DNA from: Holophagaceae bacterium
GTDB lineage: Bacteria > Acidobacteriota > Holophagae > Holophagales > Holophagaceae
Direction of reading: 5' to 3'
Assembly (NCBI GenBank): GCA_009783055.1
Contig: WRHW01000021.1
Location: forward strand, 1 to 34,751
DNA length: 34,751 bases
Shown one piece after another: positions 17,446 to 26,500 of this stretch. The position numbers and the translations under genes are program-made. The notes beneath the pieces were generated by a model that was not told the origin of the DNA, did no database searches, and worked only from the letters and a program-made list of their open reading frames with translations. How positions within the stretch are numbered: position 1 is the first letter of the stretch; the number at the start of each line of letters is the position of its first letter.

Positions 17446-20145
17446 CTAGTCCTTGATGTCTTCTAGCAACTTTTCCATTGGGAAGGGCTTGTGGAGTACT
17501 CCAATCAACCAAGCTGGCTCTCCCAGCCCGGAGACATCACGGTTTGATGTACAGAGATATACATATTTGAGCCTGTTATTTTCCCACATGGAATCAAACC
17601 AATTGAGTAGTCCACCTTCAACTTCAATGCACTCAGAAATCAATAGGTCTGTTTCTGACACTTTGAGTAAATTCTCAGCCTCTATCTTGCTACCAGCCTC
17701 GCGGACCTCCCAGGTTTTTTTGCTATTCAGGGCTTCAACCAACCTCTTTCTAAAAAACGCGCTAGGCTCGACAACAAGTATTGAAGATATGCTACCGCGG
17801 CGATTAATATCAGCCTCTGAAAGTCCAAGTCTATTCAAGGCATTGCGGGCGGCACTCTTTAGGCCAAGGCCAGTAGCGCGGTTATAGATCATTTTTATTG
17901 GGTCGATGAGTTCTTTTTGTCGACACAGCCCAGCAATTTCGCATAGTTGTGCCTGTTCCTTCCAGTCCTTGCCAGAAAGTTTTAACTGTGCCTGCACATA
18001 AGCAGATATAGACCTTGCCATCTCGGCTTTTAATATCAGGTCTGGGTCTTCCAACATTGACCGTAAACTTTGTATAGCTTCGGCGCGATGAGGCCCCTTT
18101 GTCGCCGTCCTCTGCATCAGGTTTGTAAGTTCGGTTTCTTTTTGATTTAGTACCTTGAGGCTCTCGCATCGCTTGGCTAATTCTTTAAGGATAGCTGTTA
18201 GGGTGTCGTTTTCACCTTTATCCCAGTTTTCACCAGCTCGCATGTGGGATAGGTAGTCTGAAATACGCTCTTGGAGTTTCTCATAAATGGGCATGTCCAA
18301 AACAAAAAGGTGTTCCATAGCACATAGTGCGCGGAATTTTTGACCCTCGCCTTCTCTGTCGCCATAGCACCGTTCTAGCAGGGACATTAGGTCATCGAAG
18401 TTTTCTGTTGGAAATGGGTTTCCAAAACTATTAAATGGGGGCAAGGTGCCTTCAAGCACTATAAATAGTACTTCGGTGTGTTTCAGGATTTTAGCCTTAG
18501 TGAGCAACCCTATGGCCACCTCTGGCAACTGTAGCGTTGTAAGTGCCTCTGAGAGTGCTATCTGCAACTTCAATGGCTGTCCATCGTGTAACATTTGCAA
18601 CAGTATGGGTGCCGCTTTGGCTACGCGGAGACTGGATAAGGCATTTGCCGCTTCGACAAGCAAATCTCCCTTTACTTCAGGCGATTCGCCCTCTAAATCC
18701 TTCCTAATAAAATCAATCAGAATTTCAGACGCTTCTTGTAGCTGGATTTCTTTGAAGCCCCAAAGAGCAAGGCGCATTTTTTCTGCATCACCTGACTTAA
18801 AATACTCAAGAAATGTCTCTTGGCCCCTACGCAATTTGCCCATATGCTGAACTGCATGCTGGCCTACGTCAATAATTGAATCGCGGACTGCTTTTAGAAA
18901 AAAGTCCACAAAGTGTTCATCCTCTTTTGCGCCAATGGTATCGAATAACACAAACCTACGTTTGAAGTCTGGCTCAGCTAAAAAGCCATCCAAAACGTCT
19001 GTGTCGTGGTGGGAGACGATCGAAGCATAGGAGTCCAAAAACAAGTTACCACCCAAGTGCATTTTGAATACTTCGGTAAAGTATGGAATTGCTTCGGAAC
19101 TTTCAACCCCTCCTTCTTTGACTAATCGTGCGAGGGCGGCGGCAGAATGTTCTAAAATTACTTCCAGTTCTTCGATACGTTTTTCTATTTCTTCTGTCCG
19201 CTCGGTGATGACTACTGAAAACCTCGCTAATTTACCTTCTACCAGTAGACGCAATGCCTCAAGCATAAAGGTGCTTGCCGTGGTGGTTGCAAATTCTTCC
19301 ATGGCATCAAAAAGATGGGAAGTGTCGCCATCGTCTTGCCCCAGCGCGATATTTAATTCCCCAACAAGCCCCTTTGCCTGGTCGCGGAAGAGTTCTCCTA
19401 CCAAGTTTTGGCATTCTTGTCTCGCGGATGGTCTGGGCATTTGATTTAGGCGGGTCATTATGTCCAGCAATTTTTTGCTTTCTACTATTTCGGTTGCGCT
19501 GTTTTTAAGTGAATATGCAAGAAACGATGTTGTTTCTGCACAGGTGATGCAAGGGAGGATTCGCAACAACTGCTGTTTTGCAAGTTTGTCGCCTTCCTGA
19601 AAGGTCTGCATTATCTCACCAATGTCTGTGGGAGAAGCCATGACTGCGACCATTCGCGCACCCATTGCCGCAAGACTTGGGTTATTTTCACCTTCCAAAA
19701 TTCGGCCTAGGTAATAAGATAACGGCTGGCGGGCACTCAGCTCGTTTAATTCTCGATCCAAAATTATTTGATGATCTCTATTTGCGCGAACTGTCTTTAG
19801 CCTTTGCAGGGCCTTCCATGTGGACTTGGTTCCTAGGGAACCTAGCGCACGACATCCATCGTCAAATACTGCTAATTCTGGCTCTTTAGAGAGTATTTCA
19901 AAAAGCAGATGTGACCACTCTGGCCAGTCATGCTTTGCAATAACGGGCAACACTGCTTTGCGAAGGGCAGAAGTTCCTGGCTTTTTCAAATAATCCCCCA
20001 GCGCAACTAGACTACTCTTTCCAATTTCGCCCATTTTTTGCGACAATCTGCGCGCAAAATCCTCATCACTGGGCACAAAATCAGATAGAATCTGCCTCAG
20101 CGAGTCCAAGGGGGTCATGGTAGACTGGGAATCCGAATCACTCAT
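17446..20145 (-). CDS. HEAT-repeat protein with C-terminal degenerate receiver domain
   Basis: The 899-residue protein is mostly helical and built of HEAT-like repeats (for example ALRKAVLPVIAKHDWPEW, SPEVKGDLLVEAANALSSLR, HRAEAIQSLRSMLEDPDLIL), a scaffold for protein contacts. From about residue 786 it ends in a receiver (REC) fold: ILVVEPSAFFRKRL, then DLLISECIEVEGG, then VLHKPF. At the normal phospho-acceptor position there is E838, spaced 44 residues after the second acidic-pair position as in CheY. The acidic pair itself is E793-P794, while the conserved lysine (K886) is kept. So it should not accept phosphate normally and may be locked in an active-like state. No signal peptide or membrane segment is evident. 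It heads the pyrE operon. I know no named homologue. Confidence 0.75.
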   Translation of the reverse strand: MSDSDSQSTMTPLDSLRQILSDFVPSDEDFARRLSQKMGEIGKSSLVALGDYLKKPGTSALRKAVLPVIAKHDWPEWSHLLFEILSKEPELAVFDDGCRALGSLGTKSTWKALQRLKTVRANRDHQIILDRELNELSARQPLSYYLGRILEGENNPSLAAMGARMVAVMASPTDIGEIMQTFQEGDKLAKQQLLRILPCITCAETTSFLAYSLKNSATEIVESKKLLDIMTRLNQMPRPSARQECQNLVGELFRDQAKGLVGELNIALGQDDGDTSHLFDAMEEFATTTASTFMLEALRLLVEGKLARFSVVITERTEEIEKRIEELEVILEHSAAALARLVKEGGVESSEAIPYFTEVFKMHLGGNLFLDSYASIVSHHDTDVLDGFLAEPDFKRRFVLFDTIGAKEDEHFVDFFLKAVRDSIIDVGQHAVQHMGKLRRGQETFLEYFKSGDAEKMRLALWGFKEIQLQEASEILIDFIRKDLEGESPEVKGDLLVEAANALSSLRVAKAAPILLQMLHDGQPLKLQIALSEALTTLQLPEVAIGLLTKAKILKHTEVLFIVLEGTLPPFNSFGNPFPTENFDDLMSLLERCYGDREGEGQKFRALCAMEHLFVLDMPIYEKLQERISDYLSHMRAGENWDKGENDTLTAILKELAKRCESLKVLNQKETELTNLMQRTATKGPHRAEAIQSLRSMLEDPDLILKAEMARSISAYVQAQLKLSGKDWKEQAQLCEIAGLCRQKELIDPIKMIYNRATGLGLKSAARNALNRLGLSEADINRRGSISSILVVEPSAFFRKRLVEALNSKKTWEVREAGSKIEAENLLKVSETDLLISECIEVEGGLLNWFDSMWENNRLKYVYLCTSNRDVSGLGEPAWLIGVLHKPFPMEKLLEDIKD

Positions 20146-20219
20146 AGGCTCTTATCTGAACACAATTCAATGGAGAAAAACGATACAACAAAACCAGAAA
20201 CATATCTAGTTTTTCCAAA

Positions 20220-20232
20220 TTATACCAAGTTG
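20220..20232 (+). repeat. Copy of the dispersed TTATACCAAGTTG motif
   Basis: Exact TTATACCAAGTTG followed by three bases and TCAATTG (to about 20242), the same pattern as the reverse copy at 9167. It lies in the divergent spacer between the HEAT-protein and membrane-protein genes. Confidence 0.65.
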
Positions 20233-20244
20233 TATTCAATTGAG

Positions 20245-20259
20245 CTATTTTCAAAATAG
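20245..20259. promoter_or_regulatory. 15-base perfect palindrome, candidate operator
   Basis: CTATTTT and AAAATAG are exact reverse complements around one C. The site lies midway between the divergent genes at 20145 and 20302, immediately after a dispersed-repeat copy. A regulatory role is inferred from position only. Confidence 0.35.
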
Positions 20260-20301
20260 GATTCCCCAAATTTATACAGAGATGGATAAAATAAAAGCAC
20301 C

Positions 20302-21021
20302 ATGTTGATTATTACCCAACTGACAACATATCTAAAGATGACCTTGGCTCCGGTAAGGACATTTACCGAACAGGCCACAAAGAAACCAAGGCCGGTGTAT
20401 TCAGTTGGCCTGATGTTACTGTTTAGAGTTCCCGTTCTCTGGGTTACAACTATTATTTATTATATTTGGCTAGTTCGCGCATTGGAATTAGCCCATGACC
20501 CTCCCTTGGAGCTACAGGATTTTGTGAGGCACTATGCGGCTTCTTCGGCAAATGATATTTTTTTAGAGCTGAAAAACATTCCCCTCCTGCCCCAACTAGA
20601 AACAGCTTGGCCTTGGATTGGACTTTTTGCCCTATTGGTAGTCGTTGGTATCTGGATGCACAATTCGGTATGGGATCACACCGCACTTTGGATGCTGGGA
20701 GGCACAAAGTCGGAAGATTCTTTCAAAACTTCCTGCACTGCAATAGCAGACGTGATGGGGGCGGCCACATATGGGACACTACTGGGACTAATAGCCACAT
20801 TGCCATTTGTAGGACTATTCGCCCTGCCCCTACTTGGAATTGTAAATATTTATTATTGGATACTTAGGGGAATTGGTCTTTCGATCTACCATGGTTGCCC
20901 CATCTGGAAAGGGGTAGTCGCCACCATTTTACATGTGCTACTGGTTGTGATTTTTTACGGTCTGCTAATCGCTGTTGTCATTGCCGCATTTGCGTTTATC
21001 GCACTGCGAGCGGGGTTATGA
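20302..21021 (+). CDS. Polytopic membrane protein, YIP1-like
   Basis: The 239-residue protein has about five hydrophobic segments (near 35-60, 102-122, 147-168, 170-192 and 205-235). The N-terminal lead with FTEQATKKPRP and the loop order are like YIP1-family integral membrane proteins, found widely in bacteria without a fixed function. The large loop at about 60-100 is predicted outside the membrane. No enzymatic motif is seen. It stands alone, divergent from the HEAT-protein operon and convergent with the next gene. The family call is moderate; the membrane nature is clear. Confidence 0.65.
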   Translation: MLIITQLTTYLKMTLAPVRTFTEQATKKPRPVYSVGLMLLFRVPVLWVTTIIYYIWLVRALELAHDPPLELQDFVRHYAASSANDIFLELKNIPLLPQLETAWPWIGLFALLVVVGIWMHNSVWDHTALWMLGGTKSEDSFKTSCTAIADVMGAATYGTLLGLIATLPFVGLFALPLLGIVNIYYWILRGIGLSIYHGCPIWKGVVATILHVLLVVIFYGLLIAVVIAAFAFIALRAGL

Positions 21022-21022
21022 A

Positions 21023-21049
21023 AACGCAAAGTTTTAGGGATTTTGCGTT
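21023..21049. terminator. Hairpin between convergent genes, possible bidirectional terminator
   Basis: AACGCAAA at 21023-21030 pairs with TTTGCGTT at 21042-21049 over 8 bases. On the minus strand the stem runs into TTTT just before the YIP1-like stop, so it fits best as the terminator of the minus-strand gene ending at 21075. On the plus strand no T-run follows. Confidence 0.5.
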
Positions 21050-21074
21050 AATTACAAAATGAGCGAAATTAGCT

Positions 21075-21656
21075 CTACCCAAATACCCCAAGGTCATTTA
21101 GGACACAAATCAATCGCTGACTTGCAGTTGCATGATTGGCTTTCCATTCTAAATGGGCATTAGGTCCAACTCGATTGGCTACAACAAGGGCCGCGGCTAC
21201 CGGCACGTCTGCTTGTTGACAGGCGGCAAATACTCCTGCTAATTCTAGGTGTTCCACAGTGGCCAGTTGTGATAACAGTGTTGCATCTTCAATGCTCGAT
21301 GTAATTGCTGGTGTAGCCAAAACAACATGTTTGGGCAATGGTAGCTCCCAAGTGGCTTGCCAGCGGATTATTTCACGCTGAGGACGATAAGCTCTATGAT
21401 GGATTTCAGAAATGGAGTTTATTAATACTTCCGAAGTTGCTATGCAGTCACCAATTTGGATGCTATCTGTGTAAGCTCCACATGACCCCACGAATAAAAC
21501 TTTTTTTGGCCTCATCTCCGAGACCAATCTTGCAGTTGAAATTGATGCAGTAATCCCACCAATTCCTGTGAGGGCAACTTGCCAATTGTGTAGGGGGAGT
21601 TGTCTCGCCTGGGCAAGTTCAGGCTCAAAGGCCGCAAGTAAGAGTTTTTTTGTCAT
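21075..21656 (-). CDS. Nucleoside phosphorylase-superfamily protein, futalosine hydrolase-like
   Basis: The 193-residue protein shows the PNP/MTAN fold signature: TGIGGITASISTARL near the N-terminus, VLFVGSCGAY, and a C-terminal VEHLELAGVFAACQ, equivalent to the VENMEGAA region of nucleosidases, then ANRVGPNAHLEW. The last part resembles MqnB-type futalosine hydrolases of the alternative menaquinone pathway, but the usual ME pair reads LE here. MTA/SAH nucleosidase or a phosphorylase cannot be excluded. The start is ATG 21656; a GTG two codons earlier is possible. No other mqn gene is in the window. Confidence 0.6.
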   Translation of the reverse strand: MTKKLLLAAFEPELAQARQLPLHNWQVALTGIGGITASISTARLVSEMRPKKVLFVGSCGAYTDSIQIGDCIATSEVLINSISEIHHRAYRPQREIIRWQATWELPLPKHVVLATPAITSSIEDATLLSQLATVEHLELAGVFAACQQADVPVAAALVVANRVGPNAHLEWKANHATASQRLICVLNDLGVFG

Positions 21657-21751
21657 GTCCACTACTGGAATATACTAAATTTTGTTTCATTTCCATATAG
21701 AATTATTACTAAGTCATTTTCTATTCTTGCGAGGAATTATCAAGTGAGGCT

Positions 21752-22891
21752 ATGAGAAACAATAGTATTAGAGTGAGGCGGGGTCAGTATAGACGTTTTG
21801 GCAGGGTATTTTACTCTGCTGGACTTCGTATGCAAAATGCCTTAGCTGAATATGTGCAGGACGGCAACCGGCCTGACCAGATTCTTATTCTGGAGCACAA
21901 CCCTGTTTTTACTCTAGGCCGCGGAGCAAACGAAACAGACATCCATGTATCAAAAGCGCATTTATCCAAGAATGGTATAGAAATTCATCGAATTAATCGT
22001 GGAGGTCAAGTAACTTATCATGGCCCCGGACAAATCGTTGTATATCCGATTTGCAATCTCCGAGGGGGACGGCAGAACGTTGCCAGACTTGTCAATGGGC
22101 TTGAGCAAGCTATGATTGAAACAGCTTTGGATTTTGGCGTAATTGCTGACAGACTTGATGGTTATCCCGGTATTTGGGTTAATACAAGTCGGGGTATAGA
22201 AAAGCTGGGGGCAGTGGGCATCCATCTAAAAAAGTGGGTTTCAACACATGGAATAGCATTTAACTTAGAGCCTGCGATGGAGTCATTTCAATGGATTACT
22301 CCATGTGGCATTACAGACAAGGGGGTTTGTAGTCTGAGGTCTATTTTGGGAGAGGACTGCCCAACCTGGGAAGAGGCTTGTCAGAGCCTAACTGGTCACA
22401 TTTCTGAGATTCTGGCAATTGAGCCTATCCATTTTTGCGAGCCATCTCAAAGTGTTTCAGTCACCGTCTGGAGGCACAACTCCGATGGACCTGAAGTGCT
22501 GGTGATGCTACGTTGCCCATCAGAGGGTCAGTGGTGGTCAAGCGTTACCGGAATGGTGGAAGCTGGGGAGACAGCAGAAATGGCGGCTTATAGAGAAACT
22601 ATGGAAGAAACAGGTCTTAGTGGAAAACTAACCCCCCTAAATTTTCAGCACTCATTTTGGGTTGATCCTGCCTTGGTCAATGTTCACGGAAACGAACCAC
22701 AATTTAATACTGAAATCTGTTTCCATATTGAAGTTCCTAGTGATTCACAGGTAGTGTTGAATAAAGCAGAGCACAGCGAATATCGTTGGTGTGCGCCAAG
22801 CGAAGCCCTAGAGCTGATGAGATGGGAAGGGTCTAAAGCTGTATTGAATATGCTCATTCGAGATTGCTGGGTGGACACAAAATATCGCTAA
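21752..22891 (+). CDS. lipB: Fusion of lipoyl(octanoyl) transferase LipB and a NudB-like Nudix hydrolase
   Basis: Residues 1-215 are LipB, which moves octanoate from acyl carrier protein to lipoyl domains. RGGQVTYHGPGQIVVYPI is the family signature; the catalytic lysine is K151 in EKLGAVGI and the cysteine is C185 in TPCGI, spaced 34 apart as in E. coli. Residues 230-379 are a Nudix hydrolase with a full box at 267-289 (G267, E273, R281-E282, E285-E286, G288). The WWSSVTG before it and EHSEYRW after it resemble dihydroneopterin triphosphate pyrophosphatase NudB of folate synthesis. The frame is continuous with no internal start needed. GTGAGG precedes the ATG. The NudB assignment is an inference from local motifs. 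Confidence 0.9.
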   Translation: MRNNSIRVRRGQYRRFGRVFYSAGLRMQNALAEYVQDGNRPDQILILEHNPVFTLGRGANETDIHVSKAHLSKNGIEIHRINRGGQVTYHGPGQIVVYPICNLRGGRQNVARLVNGLEQAMIETALDFGVIADRLDGYPGIWVNTSRGIEKLGAVGIHLKKWVSTHGIAFNLEPAMESFQWITPCGITDKGVCSLRSILGEDCPTWEEACQSLTGHISEILAIEPIHFCEPSQSVSVTVWRHNSDGPEVLVMLRCPSEGQWWSSVTGMVEAGETAEMAAYRETMEETGLSGKLTPLNFQHSFWVDPALVNVHGNEPQFNTEICFHIEVPSDSQVVLNKAEHSEYRWCAPSEALELMRWEGSKAVLNMLIRDCWVDTKYR

Positions 22892-22958
22892 TACCAACTG
22901 GAAATAGAACTGCGAAAAGTTATACTGCTATGATACCTGTTTACAGAGAGCTAACCCA

Positions 22959-23471
22959 ATGGATACACTTGTTCAACTCGCCCAATGCGCCATCGAATCT
23001 TTTGTTAAGACAGGTCAAGAAAATATCCCTGATTCTCTGAGAAATTCTGTGCATGGCAACTCAGCAGGTGTGTTTGTTTCTATACATACTAAATCAGGCG
23101 ATCTCCGCGGTTGTATTGGTACTATTTTTCCGTCCCGGCAATCACTAGCTGACGAAATAGTGCAAAATGCGGTATGGGCATGTTCCCGCGACCACAGGTT
23201 CAATCCAGTCGCGGAGGCTGAACTTATTTCCCTCGTTGTTAAGGTTGATGTATTATCCCAACCAGAACAAATTGACTCACAGGATGAATTAGACCCTTCA
23301 AAATATGGCGTGATTGTTTCGACATCGAATGGCCGTAAGGGTTTGTTGTTGCCTGCATTAGATGGAATAGATACCGTTGAAGAACAAATTAATATTTGCC
23401 GCAGAAAGGGCGGTATTGGCTTTAATGAGCCAGTCGCCCTACAGCGATTTACGGTCGACAGACATGAATAG
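22959..23471 (+). CDS. AMMECR1 domain protein (AmmeMemoRadiSam system protein A-like)
   Basis: The 170-residue protein is a single AMMECR1 domain. The diagnostic segment LRGCIGTIFPSRQSL is present, with GVFVSIHTKSGD before it and KGLLLPALDGIDTVEEQ after it. The family often occurs with a Memo-like protein and a radical SAM protein; neither partner is adjacent here, although an SPL-type radical SAM gene lies far upstream at 8283. The biochemical role is not established. It sits 68 bases after the LipB fusion and 30 bases before mfd on the same strand. Confidence 0.9.
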   Translation: MDTLVQLAQCAIESFVKTGQENIPDSLRNSVHGNSAGVFVSIHTKSGDLRGCIGTIFPSRQSLADEIVQNAVWACSRDHRFNPVAEAELISLVVKVDVLSQPEQIDSQDELDPSKYGVIVSTSNGRKGLLLPALDGIDTVEEQINICRRKGGIGFNEPVALQRFTVDRHE

Positions 23472-23500
23472 TGCCATTTTGAGCTACATTCCCTGCGCGT

Positions 23501-26500
23501 ATGGTCAGCATGGATTCGGTTGATATAGTAGCACTGCGGGACATGTTACGCACCCTTGATGGACAAGGGTTGCAGGGGTCTGTTCGCTGGATGCTACCTG
23601 CTGGTCTGGCATTAATTTTAGGGCAATGGTCGTCTGTAGGTGGCAGACAGCAAACTCTATGGGTTGATACTCCCACCGAATCAGATGCCCAAGCTCTCAC
23701 ATCCGACCTAAGGGCACTTTTGCCGGGTGCGGTGGTGGCTAATTTTCCGGGGATGGCTCCATACGCCGGTGGAGAATCAAGCCCTGCTGGAATAGTGCTG
23801 AAGGATCGACTATCTGCATTGATTGGGCTACTTGAACACAGAGTTCAGGTTCTCGTTACTGGACCACTGGCTGGGCTGGAAAAATTACCTCATCCCTCTT
23901 GGTTTGAAAAGAGCAGACTAATCCTTGCTAGGGGAGCCGAACTGCCAAGAGAACTGCTACTGGAAACCCTTGTAGAACTTGGCTATAAACGTGTAGAGCT
24001 GTCAGGCCAGCCCGGAGAATTTAGTGCAAGGGGTTTAGTAATCGACCTATGGCCTGACCAATACGATAATCCTCTTCGCCTAGAGTGCTATGGTGATGAG
24101 TTAGAACGCATATCTCATTTTGACCCAGATACCCAGAGGCGCACAGGCGATGCTATTGAGTCTGTTTCTCTTTATCCTAGATTTGAAGCACAACGCACCA
24201 CTGAGGCCTTGTTGACTGCAATAGAATCACGTAGTCACCTGACAATTGAACCCGATGATGATACTGCCTTCCGCCGGGCTAGGTTAGCATCTCAGGGCAG
24301 TTTTCCGGGGGAAGAGCTTTTTTATCCATTACTAAGCCACCCCAAAGGCCAATTGCTACACTGGGTTCCGCCATGCTTTAGAGTTCGCCTGGAGCCGAGT
24401 TGGGAGGTAGCAATAGTTGATAAGGAGCGGTTGCGAATCAATGAAGGCATAGCAAGGCTTAGAAGGGGAGGCGTTGTATGCGCCAATTTTGAAGACAGAT
24501 TTGAGGAAAGCGATAGAAGCAAAGCCACCCTGCACCTTACTGAATGGCAGTCAGAGTCGTCGACATCTCTCCAAGCTCAACCAGTACGCGACTTTCAGGG
24601 GCGGTTAGGAGAATTGGGAGAATACCTTCAACACATGGTACTAACAGGGCATAGAGTCTTTTTAGCTGGTAGTACGGCAGGGATGCGCGATCGATTTAAG
24701 GAAATTATCAGGGATTATGAATTGCCGCTTTCCAACGGCACAGAAATTGGTTGCCGCCCCCTGCAACTAAACCTAACAAGTGGTGCGTATCTCAAAGAGC
24801 CCAAATTGATTGTGCTCACGGAACGGGAGGTGTTTGGGAGGAGGGCGATTCCACCTACCAAGCCACAAAAGAGTCGGGTAAGTGCTTTCCTTTCGGATCT
24901 AAGAGACCTAAAGTCCGGAGATTGTGTGGTGCATTTAGATCACGGAATCGGAGAGTTTCTTGGGTTTGGAACTCTTGAAGTGGGCGGAGAAGAACAGGAC
25001 GTAATACAACTTAGATATGCAGATGGTGGCAGACTAAATGTAGCACTTGAGCGGGCAGACTTGGTGCAGAGATATGTCAGCCCTGACAACACAAAGCCTC
25101 CTCTTGATAAACTGGGGGGTATATCATGGGCGAAGGTAAAGCGACGGGCAAAGAAAGCCATCAGGGACATGGCAGAAGAACTCCTAAAGTTGTATGCCAA
25201 GCGCAAAATGGAAAAGGGATATGCCTTTAGTATGGATGGCCCTGAGATGGCAGAATTTGAAGCAGGCTTTCCATACGAGCCAACCCCAGATCAATTAGAA
25301 GCTTCAGAAGCCATAAAGGCAGACCTTGAGTCGCAAAAACCTATGGATCGCCTAGTATGCGGTGACGTAGGATTTGGAAAAACAGAAGTGGCCATGCGAG
25401 CCGCCGCAAAGGTTGCCCTAGATGGCAAACAGGTGGCAATTCTATGTCCAACAACAGTTCTATGCTTTCAGCACTATAGGACATTCCAGGAACGCTTTGC
25501 AGGTTTTCCGCTGAGGATAGAAATGCTCAATCGCTTTGTGGAGTCTTCAGTTACAAAGAAAATCCAACAGGACATAGCAGATGGAAAAGTTGAGATCGTA
25601 ATTGGCACACATCAACTTTTGGGAGCGCGAATACAATTTGCCGATCTTGGCCTTGTGGTCATAGACGAAGAGCAGAGATTTGGAGTAGGTCACAAAGAAA
25701 AACTAAAAAAACTGAGGACAAATGTAGATGTGCTTGCAATGAGTGCAACTCCCATACCTCGTACCCTGCACATGTCCCTAACTGGCCTTCGTGAAATCAG
25801 TCTAATCGAAACACCGCCCAAAAACCGTCTTGCTATTGAAACGGTAGTGGCTCCATGGTCTGACGAACTTGTCGCTTCTGCAATTCAGTTTGAAATGCGC
25901 CGCAATGGACAGGTATATGTTATTCACAATCGCGTTGAATCAATTATAAGCATTGCCGAGCGGCTCCTAGACTTAGTGCCTTCTGCAAGGGTTGGCGTTG
26001 GTCATGCTCAACTATCTGATGAGGCATTAGAGCAGGTAATGCTCAGTTTTATGGAAGGGAGGCTCGATGTATTGGTGGCCACCACTATCGTTGAAAACGG
26101 CCTGGATGTTCCCAATGCAAACACGCTAATTGTCCACCGTGCAGACAGCTTTGGCCTCTCCCAGCTATACCAACTGCGGGGACGTGTAGGGAGAAGCGAT
26201 GTTCCTGCCTATGCCTACCTGCTGATTCCTGGCAAGGGCGATATTACTGAAGATGCCCGAAAGCGATTACAAGCCCTCGAAGACTTTTCAGAATTAGGCT
26301 CAGGGTTCCGCATTGCCGCACTAGACCTAGAATTGCGCGGAGCAGGCAATTTATTGGGAGGGGAACAATCAGGCCACATCCACGAAATTGGATTTGAGCT
26401 TTACGTAAAGCTATTAGAAGAAACCCTACAGGAGATAAAAGGTGAACCAAGTGGAACCTTTGAAGTCAAACTTAACCTTGGAACAGTAAAAATTTCAAAG

